Below, in pieces: positions 56,344 through 64,000 of a DNA stretch of 64,000 bases; the stretch's first letter is position 1, and every line of letters starts with the position of its first letter. Made by a program: the position numbers and the translations under genes. The DNA comes from Ancalomicrobiaceae bacterium S20 (GTDB taxonomy: Bacteria > Pseudomonadota > Alphaproteobacteria > Rhizobiales > Ancalomicrobiaceae), in assembly GCA_040269895.1 (NCBI GenBank), contig CP158568.1:3380716-3444715 (forward strand), read 5' to 3'. The notes beneath the pieces were generated by a model. That model searched no databases and was not told the origin of the DNA. It saw only the letters and a program-made list of their open reading frames with translations.

Positions 56344-58187
56344 TCGGCCGGCAGGCGCACGACGAAGCGGGCGCCGAGAATCGCGGGTTCCGGCCCGTCG
56401 CTCATACGGTTCATCGCCTCGATCGAGCCGCGATGCGCCTCGACGATCTGGCGCGTGATCGCCAGACCGAGGCCGGAGTTGTTGCCGAAGCTCTCGCCGT
56501 CGGGGCGGTCGGTGTAGAAGCGCTCGAAGATGCGCTCGATCTTCTCGGCGCGGATGCCCGGACCGTCGTCGTCGACCACGATCTCGACCTCGGGGCCGTC
56601 GCGCTGCATCAGCACACGCACCTCGCCGCCGTCGGCCGAGAACGAGCGGGCGTTGTCGACCAGGTTGGTCAGCACCTGGCCGAGACGGCTGTCGTGGCCG
56701 TTGACCCGGTAGGCGGCACGGCCGGCCGGGTCCGGCGCGATGGTGGTCACCACGCGCTGATCGCGCTTGGAGGCGAGATCGTTCTGCATGGCGCCGACCG
56801 CCTCGACCAGCCGCACCAGATCGACCGGCTCGGCATCGAGGCGCGCCAGTTCGGCATCGAGGCGCGAGGCGTCGGAGATGTCGGAGATCAGCCGATCGAG
56901 CCGGCGAACGTCGTGCTGGATGATCTCGAGCAGGCGGCCGCGCGAATTGTCGGATTTGGCGAGCGGCAGCGTCTCGACCGCGCTGCGGAGCGAGGTCAGC
57001 GGGTTCTTCAGCTCGTGGGCGACGTCGGCCGCGAAGTTCTCGATCGCCTCCATGCGCATGTAGAGCGCCTTGGTCATGTCGCGCAGCGCGCGCGACAAGT
57101 GGCCGATCTCGTCCTCGCGGGCGGAGAAGTCCGGGATCTCCTCGCGCGCCTTGGCCGAGCGGCGGACCCGGTCGGCGGCGGCTGCGAGCCGGCGCAGCGG
57201 CGCGGCGATCGTGCCGGCGAGCAGCACCGAGAGCAGGATCGTCACCATGGCGGCGACCAGGAACACCCGGATCATCGCCATGCGTTCGGCGCGCACGATC
57301 GCGTCGATGTCGCCGCCCTGGGTGGAGAGCAGCAGCGCGCCCTGGACGTTGCGGCTCTTCAGGACCGGCACCGAGACCGAAACGATCAGTTCGCCCTTCT
57401 GCGTCACGCGCACGATCGAAGCCGGCGCGCCGCCGAGCGCCTGGGCGACTTCGGGGTAGTCCTTGCCGCTGGCGATGCCGAGTTCCTTGTAGACCGGCCA
57501 GTCGGTGCCGCGCAGCAGCCGCGAGGCATATTCGATGGCCCGATCGATCAGCGTCGGCGTGTGGACGGTCTCCTCGGGCGGATCCGTCGGCGGCGAGAAG
57601 TCGCCGCGGCGGTAGAGCGCGCGGCTGTCGATGACCAGGAAGCCGTCGCGATCGTAGATGCGAGCGCGCGTGCGGGTCGGCGAGATCAGCTTGCGCAGCA
57701 CCGGCACGACCCGTTCGGGATTGATCGGGAACTCGAGCGACTGCAGCCCCTCGTCGATCGCCGGCTCCTTGCCGGAGCGCTCGCGCGTCATCTCGTCCCG
57801 GAGCAGCTGGTCCGGATCGAGCGTCATCGTGTTGTCGGTCTCGACCGTGGCGGAGGCGGCGACCGCGGCGGCGATGATCTCGCCCTGGGTCATCAGGCTC
57901 TCGACGCGGGCATCGATCAGGCCGGCGCGGAACTGGTTCAGGTAGAGAATGCCCGACAGGAGCACGATCAGCCCGAACAGGTTAAGGAACACGATCCGGC
58001 GCGTCAGGCTCGAGAACACCGCCGTGCCGAGGCCGCGGCCGGTGCGGGCGGCGGCGAGGCGCAGCGAGCGGATGCGCCAGGGCACGCTCCGCCGACCGCC
58101 CGTTCGCGAGGAGACGGGGCGCGTCACCGCGGGACGGGCACCGGCCTCGTCGGCCGGCCCGTCCGTCGCATCCGAGCGGAATGCCAT
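56340..58187 (-). CDS. chvG: Sensor histidine kinase ChvG (ExoS type)
   Basis: 615-aa membrane kinase: N-terminal membrane segment (about residues 64-84), a long periplasmic stimulus-sensing domain (about 85-304), second membrane segment (about 305-327), HAMP, H-box with His391 in DVAHELKNPLTSL and a HATPase domain with NLVDNAR, DDGPGI and NSGLGLAI. ChvG with ChvI senses acidic or host-like conditions in rhizobia and Agrobacterium. It lies 40 bases downstream of chvI. Confidence 0.95.
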   Translation of the reverse strand: MAFRSDATDGPADEAGARPAVTRPVSSRTGGRRSVPWRIRSLRLAAARTGRGLGTAVFSSLTRRIVFLNLFGLIVLLSGILYLNQFRAGLIDARVESLMTQGEIIAAAVAASATVETDNTMTLDPDQLLRDEMTRERSGKEPAIDEGLQSLEFPINPERVVPVLRKLISPTRTRARIYDRDGFLVIDSRALYRRGDFSPPTDPPEETVHTPTLIDRAIEYASRLLRGTDWPVYKELGIASGKDYPEVAQALGGAPASIVRVTQKGELIVSVSVPVLKSRNVQGALLLSTQGGDIDAIVRAERMAMIRVFLVAAMVTILLSVLLAGTIAAPLRRLAAAADRVRRSAKAREEIPDFSAREDEIGHLSRALRDMTKALYMRMEAIENFAADVAHELKNPLTSLRSAVETLPLAKSDNSRGRLLEIIQHDVRRLDRLISDISDASRLDAELARLDAEPVDLVRLVEAVGAMQNDLASKRDQRVVTTIAPDPAGRAAYRVNGHDSRLGQVLTNLVDNARSFSADGGEVRVLMQRDGPEVEIVVDDDGPGIRAEKIERIFERFYTDRPDGESFGNNSGLGLAITRQIVEAHRGSIEAMNRMSDGPEPAILGARFVVRLPAE

Positions 58188-58227
58188 GTCTCGGCCCTCG
58201 GGCCTCCCTCAGATCCCAAGCCGGCCC

Positions 58228-58929
58228 TCAGGCCTCCTTGAAGCGATAGCCGACGCCGTAGAGAGTCTCGATCATCTCGAAGTCGTCGTCGACCACCTTG
58301 AACTTCTTCCTGAGCCGCTTGATGTGGCTGTCGATGGTGCGATCGTCGACATAGACCTGATCGTCGTAGGCCGCATCCATCAGCGCGTTGCGGCTCTTCA
58401 CCACGCCCGGGCGCTGCGCGAGCGCGTAGAGGATCAGGAACTCGGTGACGGTCAGCGTCACCGGCTCGCCCTTCCAGGTGCAGGTATGGCGCTCCTGGTC
58501 CATGACCAGGAGACCGCGCTCCAGAATGCGCGCCTGATCGGTCGGCTTGGCGCCGGCCTCGCCGCGCGGCGAGGCCCGGCGCAGCACCGCCTTGACGCGC
58601 TCGACCAGCAGGCGCTGCGAGAACGGCTTCCGGATGAAGTCGTCGGCGCCCATCTTGAGGCCGAACAGCTCGTCGATCTCGTCGTCCTTGGAGGTCAGGA
58701 AGATGACCGGCAGCTCGGACTTCTGGCGCAGGCGGCGCAACAGCTCCATGCCGTCCATGCGCGGCATCTTGATGTCGAAGATCGCCAGATCCGGCGGGTT
58801 CGCCTTGAGGCCGTCGAGGGCCGACGCGCCGTCCGTGTAGGTCTGGACGCGATAGCCTTCGGATTCGAGCGCGATCGAAACGGAGGTCAGAATGTTGCGA
58901 TCGTCATCGACAAGGGCGATTGTCGGCAT
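58228..58929 (-). CDS. chvI: Response regulator ChvI
   Basis: 233-aa OmpR/PhoB-type regulator. Receiver domain: acidic pocket D8-D10, phospho-acceptor Asp52 in [12 protein letters not shown], conserved Lys101 in RKPFS. C-terminal winged helix (about 135-230, ending [13 protein letters not shown]). Start at the ATG at 58929 ([10 protein letters not shown]), preceded by GGGGAATG; longer frames are not supported. Partner of ChvG. Confidence 0.95.
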   Translation of the reverse strand: MPTIALVDDDRNILTSVSIALESEGYRVQTYTDGASALDGLKANPPDLAIFDIKMPRMDGMELLRRLRQKSELPVIFLTSKDDEIDELFGLKMGADDFIRKPFSQRLLVERVKAVLRRASPRGEAGAKPTDQARILERGLLVMDQERHTCTWKGEPVTLTVTEFLILYALAQRPGVVKSRNALMDAAYDDQVYVDDRTIDSHIKRLRKKFKVVDDDFEMIETLYGVGYRFKEA

Positions 58930-59309
58930 TCGGTGATCATTCCCCGTTGAAGCGCATCCGAGGTCCGCCCCGGGTGCGCGTTGACAAGCGTCGTCCTGGC
59001 TGTCCCGTCGCCGCGGCGCCCCGTTCGACACGGGAGGCGCCGGCGCCGGTCTTGCGAAATCTCGCCGCCCGCGACGGCGGCGGCGCTCACGAACGCCACG
59101 AATGCGCACGAACTATGGCGTTCCAAGGATAGACGACCCGAGCCGCTTCGCCAAACAGGACCGTTTTCGCGGCAGCGGGACCGATGCCGGATCGGTGCCG
59201 AGACGGGTTGTTCCGCGCCGTGGACGGGGCCAGAGTCGCGGGCAGCCGCCGAATGCGCCCTCATCTCATACGGATCGGGCGCGCGCCCCACGCGGCTCAA
59301 GAGGACCGA
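58930..59309. other. Divergent region between chvI and the HugZ-like gene
   Basis: About 380 bases containing the promoters of the leftward chvI-chvG-hprK block and the rightward HugZ-like gene. The frame open to the right through 59102 is not the true N-terminus of the downstream gene. No other feature seen. Confidence 0.45.
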
Positions 59310-60046
59310 ATGACCGCAGAGCCCCCCTTTCGCCCCTCGCCGCCGCGCGCCGGCTGATTCGCCAGGCCCGCACCGCCGCGCTCGCCACGCTGACGCCCGG
59401 AACCGGCGCGCCCTTCGTCTCGTTGGTCACGGTGGCGACGGAGCCGGACGGACACACGCTGATGCTGCTCTCGGAACTCGCGGTGCACACGCGCAACCTC
59501 AAGGCCGATCCGCGCGCTTCGCTCCTGTTCGAGGAACGCGACGCCGGCGACCCGCTCGCCGGGGCGCGCGTCACGGTCACCGGCACGATCGGAAAGATCG
59601 AGGCCTCGGAGACCGTCCGGCGCCGTTTCCTCGCCCGCCAGCCCGAGGCGGAGGTCTATGCCGGGTTCCGCGACTTCGCCTTCTACCGGCTCGAGCCCGG
59701 CGTTTCGCATCTCGTCGCCGGCTTCGGCCGCATCGTCGACGTCGCGGCGTCCGACCTGCTGCTCGATCTCGCGCCCGCTCGCGAGATCGTCGCGGCCGAG
59801 GCGGAGATCGTCGCGCATATGAATGCCGAACACACCGACGCCGTGGCGCTCTATGCGAGCCGGCTCATCGGGGCACCCGAGGCGTCCTGGCGGGTCATCG
59901 GCGCGGATCCGGAAGGCCTCGACCTCGCCGCGGAGATCGGGGGGACGATGACAGTCCGGCGACTGGTATATCCGGCGGAAGTACGGCAACCGGGGCAACT
60001 CCGTGCAACCTTGAAAGCACTTGCAGACAAAGCCCGTGGACCATGA
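59310..60046 (+). CDS. HugZ-like FMN/heme-utilisation protein, N-terminal frameshift
   Basis: Split-barrel pyridoxamine-oxidase-like protein with a C-terminal DUF2470 domain (about residues 165-240), as in HugZ heme oxygenases. The fold begins ARRLIRQARTAALATLTP, and HMNAEHTDA carries the His residues of DUF2470. The natural start appears to be the ATG at 59310, five bases after GAGG, but its frame stops after 14 codons. Adding one C to the CCCCCC run at 59322-59327 joins it to the rest and gives 245 aa. Probably a sequence error. Confidence 0.8.
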
Positions 60047-60050
60047 ATTC

Positions 60051-60064
60051 CTAAACCGATTTAG
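60051..60064. promoter_or_regulatory. LacI-type palindrome upstream of pckA, possible PckR site
   Basis: CTAAACCGATTTAG is a 14-base near-palindrome with a central CG, the form of LacI/GalR-family operators. It sits 203 bases before the pckA start. In Sinorhizobium, the LacI-type regulator PckR controls pckA. Symmetry and place are seen; the regulator is inferred. Confidence 0.5.
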
Positions 60065-60266
60065 CGTAAAAACTTGCTCACATTGACTTTGGTCGGCCTT
60101 GTTCAACTTCATTCGGTCGACTAGCGTCCGCGGATTGCTGGGAGCAGACGGACGAGTGCTCGTCTCGCAGCCGCGAAAACGACTTTCAAGGCGGCGCGGG
60201 CGACTACGATCAAATCCGGATGCTTCGTGAAAACACGGCGAGCAGAGTGAGCAAGGGAGTAACCCC

Positions 60267-61880
60267 GTGACCGAGACCGGCACCCGCAATACCGCGCATG
60301 GCCTGGATACCGTCGGACTGAAGAACTTCGCTTCGGCGAAGTGGAACCTCTCGGAGCCCGAGCTCTATGAAGAGGCGATCCGCCGTGGCGAAGCGCGGGT
60401 CGCCGCCGGCGGTGCGCTGGTCGTCGAGACAGGACAGCACACCGGCCGCTCGCCGCAGGACAAGTTCGTCGTCAAGGACGCGCTGACCACCGGCACGGTC
60501 TGGTGGGACAACAACAAGCCGATGAGCCCGGTGCATTTCGAGACGCTCTACGCCGACTTCCAGAAGCACGTCGAGGGCAAGGAGCTCTACGTGCAGGATC
60601 TCGTCGGCGGCGCCGACGACACCTACAAGCTGCCCACCCGCGTCGTCACCGAGCTCGCCTGGCAGTCGCTGTTCATCCGCAACCTGCTGATCCGCCCGGC
60701 GCGCGAGGCCCTCGGCCATTTCGTGCCCGAGTTCACGATCATCGACCTGCCGTCGTTCAAGGCGGACAAGGAGCGCCACGGCGCCCGCACCGAGACGATC
60801 ATCGCCTGCGACTTCTCGCGGCGCATCGTCCTGATCGGCGGCACCTCCTATGCCGGCGAGATCAAGAAATCGGTCTTCACGCTCCTGAACTTCCTGCTGC
60901 CGGCGCAGAACGTCATGCCGATGCACTGCTCGGCCAACGTCGGCCCGGCCGGCGACGTCGCGGTGTTCTTCGGCCTGTCCGGCACCGGCAAGACCACGCT
61001 GTCGGCGGATGCCTCGCGCACGCTGATCGGCGACGACGAGCACGGCTGGGGCAAGGACGGCGTCTTCAACTTCGAAGGCGGCTGCTACGCCAAGACCATC
61101 CGTCTGTCGCGCGAAGCCGAGCCGGAGATCTTCGCGACCACCGAGCGGTTCGGCACGGTGCTCGAGAACGTCGTGCTCGACCCGTCGACCCGGGTGCCGA
61201 ACTTCGACGACGACTCGAAGACCGAGAACACCCGCGCCGCCTACCCGCTGCACTACATCCCGAACGCCTCGGCGACGGGCAAGGCCGGCCAGCCGAAAAA
61301 CATCATCATGCTGACGGCGGATGCCTTCGGCGTGATGCCGCCGATCGCCAAGCTCACGCCCGAGCAGGCCATGTACCACTTCCTGTCCGGCTACACCGCC
61401 AAGGTCGCCGGCACCGAGAAGGGCGTGACCGAGCCGCAGGCAACGTTCTCGACCTGCTTCGGCGCGCCGTTCATGCCGCGGCATCCGTCGGAGTACGGCG
61501 AGCTGCTGAAGCGCCTGATCGCCGAGCACGGCGTCGACTGCTGGCTGGTCAACACCGGCTGGACCGGCGGCGCCTACGGCACCGGCCGTCGCATGCCGAT
61601 CAAGATCACCCGCCGGCTGCTCGCCGCGGTGCTCGACGGCTCGCTGAAGAACGCCAAGTTCTACACGGACCGTCATTTCGGCTTCCAGGTGCCGACCGAC
61701 GTCGAAGGCGTCGAGCCGCACGTGCTGCATCCGCGCAAGACCTGGGCCGACAAGCTCGGCTTCGACGCGCAGGCGGCCAAGCTGGTCGGCATGTTCCAGA
61801 AGAACTTCGAGAAGTTCGAGGCGGCTGTCGACGGCGCCGTCCGCGACGCCGCCCCGCAGATCCGCGCCGCCGCGGAGTGA
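60267..61880 (+). CDS. pckA: Phosphoenolpyruvate carboxykinase (ATP)
   Basis: Gluconeogenic enzyme turning oxaloacetate and ATP into PEP. 537 aa with the kinase-1a P-loop [13 protein letters not shown] (about residue 232), the metal-binding EGGCYAK and the [14 protein letters not shown] signature. The start is a GTG at 60267, six bases after AAGGGAG. Its place beside chvI/chvG matches rhizobia, where ChvG/ChvI and PckR affect its expression. A strong terminator follows. Confidence 0.98.
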   Translation: MTETGTRNTAHGLDTVGLKNFASAKWNLSEPELYEEAIRRGEARVAAGGALVVETGQHTGRSPQDKFVVKDALTTGTVWWDNNKPMSPVHFETLYADFQKHVEGKELYVQDLVGGADDTYKLPTRVVTELAWQSLFIRNLLIRPAREALGHFVPEFTIIDLPSFKADKERHGARTETIIACDFSRRIVLIGGTSYAGEIKKSVFTLLNFLLPAQNVMPMHCSANVGPAGDVAVFFGLSGTGKTTLSADASRTLIGDDEHGWGKDGVFNFEGGCYAKTIRLSREAEPEIFATTERFGTVLENVVLDPSTRVPNFDDDSKTENTRAAYPLHYIPNASATGKAGQPKNIIMLTADAFGVMPPIAKLTPEQAMYHFLSGYTAKVAGTEKGVTEPQATFSTCFGAPFMPRHPSEYGELLKRLIAEHGVDCWLVNTGWTGGAYGTGRRMPIKITRRLLAAVLDGSLKNAKFYTDRHFGFQVPTDVEGVEPHVLHPRKTWADKLGFDAQAAKLVGMFQKNFEKFEAAVDGAVRDAAPQIRAAAE

Positions 61881-61939
61881 GCCTCCGGCCGGCAACGCTC
61901 CGGCCCATCGGTTCGAGGAAACGAAGTCCCCAAGGAAAA

Positions 61940-61967
61940 GAACGCCCGGTCGCAAGACCGGGCGTTC
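61940..61967 (+). terminator. Terminator of pckA
   Basis: Perfect 12-bp stem GAACGCCCGGTC (61940-61951) / GACCGGGCGTTC (61956-61967) with a GCAA loop, followed by TCATTTG. It also lies just before the convergent ABC transporter stop at 62003. Confidence 0.8.
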
Positions 61968-62002
61968 TCATTTGTGAGAAAGCGCGCCGCCGCGCCGACC
62001 GT

Positions 62003-62806
62003 TCAGGCCCTGACCTCGCGCTGAAAGATCTCCAGCGCCTTGGCCTTGGCGGCGACGAAGCGCGGGTCGGCCATCGATTCCGGCGTGCGCGGCCGGGGCA
62101 TGTCGAAGGTCATGTATTCGGCGATGCGGGTCGGCCGGCGCGTCAGGAGCAGGATGCGGTCGGAGAGATAGACCGCGTCCTCGAGGTCGTGGCTGACGAT
62201 GACCATGGTCACGCCGGTCTTCAGGTAGACGTCCTGCAGCTTCTCGCGGATGAACAGCGTCATCTCGTAGTCGAGCGCCGAGAACGGCTCGTCGAGGAAC
62301 AGCACCTCGGGCTTCGGCGCCAGCGCGCGCATGATGCAGACGGTCTGCTGCTGGCCGCCGGAAAGCTCATAGGGGTAGCGATTGAGGTCGAAGCGGATCT
62401 CGAATTCCGAGACGAGTTCCTCGACCCGTGCCTTGACCTGCGCCTTGCCGAGGCCGGCGCGGCGCAGCGGATAGGCGATGTTGTCGATCGCCCGCATCCA
62501 CGGGAACAGCGCTTCCCGATACTGCTGGAACACGTAGCCGATCACGGTCTGCTTCAGCGTCTTGCCGTCGAACAGGATCTTGCCCGCATCGACCGGGATC
62601 AGGCCGGCGATCATGTTCATGAGGGTCGACTTGCCGCAGCCGTTCGGGCCGAAGATCGAGACGATCCGGCCTTCGGGCAGGTCGAGATCGAAGTTCTGAT
62701 AGAGGGCTGAGCCCTGGAACGCCTTCGACAGGCCGCGAACCGTGATGTGGGTGCGCTCGCGCTGGAGCTGGACCGGCAGCGCCGGCGAAGACACGGGGGC
62801 CGTCAT
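62003..62806 (-). CDS. ABC transporter ATPase, nitrate/sulfonate/taurine type
   Basis: 267-aa SsuB/TauB/NrtD-like ATPase with Walker A GPNGCGKST (about residue 53), Q-loop VFQQYREALFPW, signature LSGGQQQ and Walker B VLFLDEPFSALD. The start overlaps the permease stop (ATGA). The substrate is not evident from sequence. Confidence 0.93.
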   Translation of the reverse strand: MTAPVSSPALPVQLQRERTHITVRGLSKAFQGSALYQNFDLDLPEGRIVSIFGPNGCGKSTLMNMIAGLIPVDAGKILFDGKTLKQTVIGYVFQQYREALFPWMRAIDNIAYPLRRAGLGKAQVKARVEELVSEFEIRFDLNRYPYELSGGQQQTVCIMRALAPKPEVLFLDEPFSALDYEMTLFIREKLQDVYLKTGVTMVIVSHDLEDAVYLSDRILLLTRRPTRIAEYMTFDMPRPRTPESMADPRFVAAKAKALEIFQREVRA

Positions 62807-63573
62807 TTGCCGCTCCAATGGATGAAGCGCTTCTCGATCAGGAGGAACGCGAGGTTGAGCAGATAGCCGAGCGCGCCGGTCACCAGGATCGAGGCGTACA
62901 TGTCCTTGACGTTGAGGACCTGCTGGGCGTCGATGATGCGGTGGCCGAGGCCGGTCTCCGAGCCGATGAACATCTCCGCGACGATGACGATGACAAGCGC
63001 CATGGAGACGCCGGTCCGGAGCCCCACGAAGGTTTGCGAGAGGCTGTCCCAGATCAGCACGTCCTTGAAGATCTGGAAGGCGTTGGCGCCCATGACGCGC
63101 GCGGCGAGGATGCGGGTCTTGCGGGCGTTCATGACGCCGTAGGCCGAATTGAACAGGATCACCAGCACGGCGGCGAAGGCCGCGATGGCGATCTTGTTGG
63201 CGTCGGTGATGCCGAAGATCAGCAGGAACAGCGGGATCAGCGCGCTCGACGGCGTCGAGCGAAAGAAGTCGATGAGGAATTCGACGCTGCGATAGACCGG
63301 CTCGGCGGCGCCGAGCGCGATGCCGAGCGGCACGCCGATCGCGGCGGCGATCACGAAGGCGAGCCCGGTGCGGAACAGCGTCGCGCCGAGATCGACCAGG
63401 ATGGCGCCGTTGCCGATCGACTGGCCCAGATGCGCGAGCGTCTCGAACGGCGACGGGAACAGCACCTTGTTGACGAGGCCGAAGGCGACCGCACCCCACC
63501 AGACGGCGAAGAACAGAAGCGGGCCGATCAGCGGCAGCAGGCGTTTGGTGTCGATCCTCTCCATGGCCGTCAT
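62803..63573 (-). CDS. ABC transporter permease, nitrate/sulfonate/taurine type
   Basis: 256-aa BPD_transp_1 permease with about six membrane segments; the EAA-like loop includes EFLIDFFRSTPSSALIPLF and ARVMGANAFQIFKDV. It is the SsuC/TauC-like partner of the ATPase, overlapping it by four bases, and is overlapped by the binding-protein stop upstream. Confidence 0.93.
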   Translation of the reverse strand: MTAMERIDTKRLLPLIGPLLFFAVWWGAVAFGLVNKVLFPSPFETLAHLGQSIGNGAILVDLGATLFRTGLAFVIAAAIGVPLGIALGAAEPVYRSVEFLIDFFRSTPSSALIPLFLLIFGITDANKIAIAAFAAVLVILFNSAYGVMNARKTRILAARVMGANAFQIFKDVLIWDSLSQTFVGLRTGVSMALVIVIVAEMFIGSETGLGHRIIDAQQVLNVKDMYASILVTGALGYLLNLAFLLIEKRFIHWSGK

Positions 63574-64000
63574 GCCTTGTAGAGCATGGCCGACACGTCG
63601 ACCTTGCGGCTGAAGATGCCACGCGCGGCGAAGACGTCGAAGAAGTCCTGGAACGCCTTGACGTCGGTCGGCGAGAAATCGCTGGCGAGCTTGAAGCCGG
63701 GCAACGGCACCTCGCCGACGAGGTCCTCCTCGATGCTGGTGTAACCCTTCAGGTACTTGCGGACCTCGGCCGGCTTCGTCGACACCATGGCGACCGCCTC
63801 CGAATAGGCGGCGACGAAGCTGGTGGCGAGCGCCGGCTGGGCGGCGAGGAAGGCGCTGGTCAGCGAGGCGCTGCCGCCGAACCAGGGCAGGTTCTCGTCG
63901 CCGAGCACATATTTCGAGATCACGCCGTATTCGAGCACGCGCGCGGCCTTCTTCATCCGGCCGATCGTGCCGGTGGGCTCGAGCGTGTAGACGGCGTCGA
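63570..64000 (-). CDS. ABC transporter substrate-binding protein, NMT1/SsuA-like (C-terminal part)
   Basis: C-terminal 142 codons of a periplasmic binding protein of the NMT1/THI5-SsuA type; the N-terminus is outside the window. Visible text includes LEPTGTIGR, the SASLTSAFLAAQPALA helix and the closing VDVSAMLYKA. Its stop overlaps the permease start (ATGA). Substrate class cannot be chosen. Confidence 0.85.
   Translation of the reverse strand, partial: DAVYTLEPTGTIGRMKKAARVLEYGVISKYVLGDENLPWFGGSASLTSAFLAAQPALATSFVAAYSEAVAMVSTKPAEVRKYLKGYTSIEEDLVGEVPLPGFKLASDFSPTDVKAFQDFFDVFAARGIFSRKVDVSAMLYKA

Overview
The window is about 68-70% G+C and densely coded. It reads as chromosome of a Hyphomicrobiales (Rhizobiales) alphaproteobacterium. 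The best evidence is the gene chain trxA, addA, addB, murU, tsaE-amgK fusion, divL, ahcY, HPr, EIIA, short hprK, chvG, chvI, pckA, whose order is typical of that group. I cannot name a genus. I saw no rRNA, tRNA, CRISPR array, prophage or insertion sequence.

Layout. 1-7.6 kb is a Flp/Tad pilus locus: the pilin flp, cpaA, cpaB, cpaC, cpaD and cpaE (cut by the window edge) run leftward. A separate secretin-N-domain protein and two TadE-like pseudopilins run rightward. 7.7-10.8 kb holds a MaoC/phosphotransacetylase fusion, a frameshifted phosphonate-type binding protein and a membrane-anchored aspartic protease. 10.9-24.5 kb is a nucleoside uptake and salvage region: a BMP-type ABC importer, then cdd, a purine nucleoside phosphorylase, deoC, deoA, deoB, a DUF1989 protein, URC4 (DUF1688), upp and rbsK. 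Together they import nucleosides, split them, feed the (deoxy)ribose into central metabolism, and probably degrade uracil through UMP by the URC route. 24.9-26.9 kb has two tandem secreted von Willebrand (DUF1194) proteins. Next come glk, hrpB, putA with its divergent regulator putR, an SDR oxidoreductase, grpE, trxA and addAB. 44-47 kb holds murU and a TsaE-AmgK fusion (tRNA t6A and peptidoglycan recycling), separated by a small orphan gene on the opposite strand. 47-52 kb holds divL and ahcY. 52-54.5 kb holds small accessory genes (DUF4337, paiB, an EamA exporter, a small exported protein). 54.6-61.9 kb is the HPr/EIIA/HprK/ChvG/ChvI signalling block followed by a HugZ-like protein and pckA. 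The right end is a nitrate/sulfonate/taurine-type ABC importer cut by the window edge.

A striking technical feature is seven apparent one-base losses that break otherwise normal conserved genes: the PhnD-like protein, upp, hrpB, addB (twice), tsaE-amgK and the HugZ-like gene. In every case adding one G or C to an existing G/C run (or, for the PhnD-like gene, to a C in a GC repeat) restores full length. Sequencing or assembly error is more likely than real decay.

The most interesting biology is the uracil catabolism gene set tied to the nucleoside importer, the unrecognised small gene with its own ribosome site, palindrome and terminator between murU and tsaE-amgK, a DivL pseudokinase with Tyr in place of the phospho-accepting His, a SahR-like palindrome before ahcY, a LacI-type palindrome before pckA, and an orphan minus-strand terminator near 34.4 kb that suggests a small RNA.
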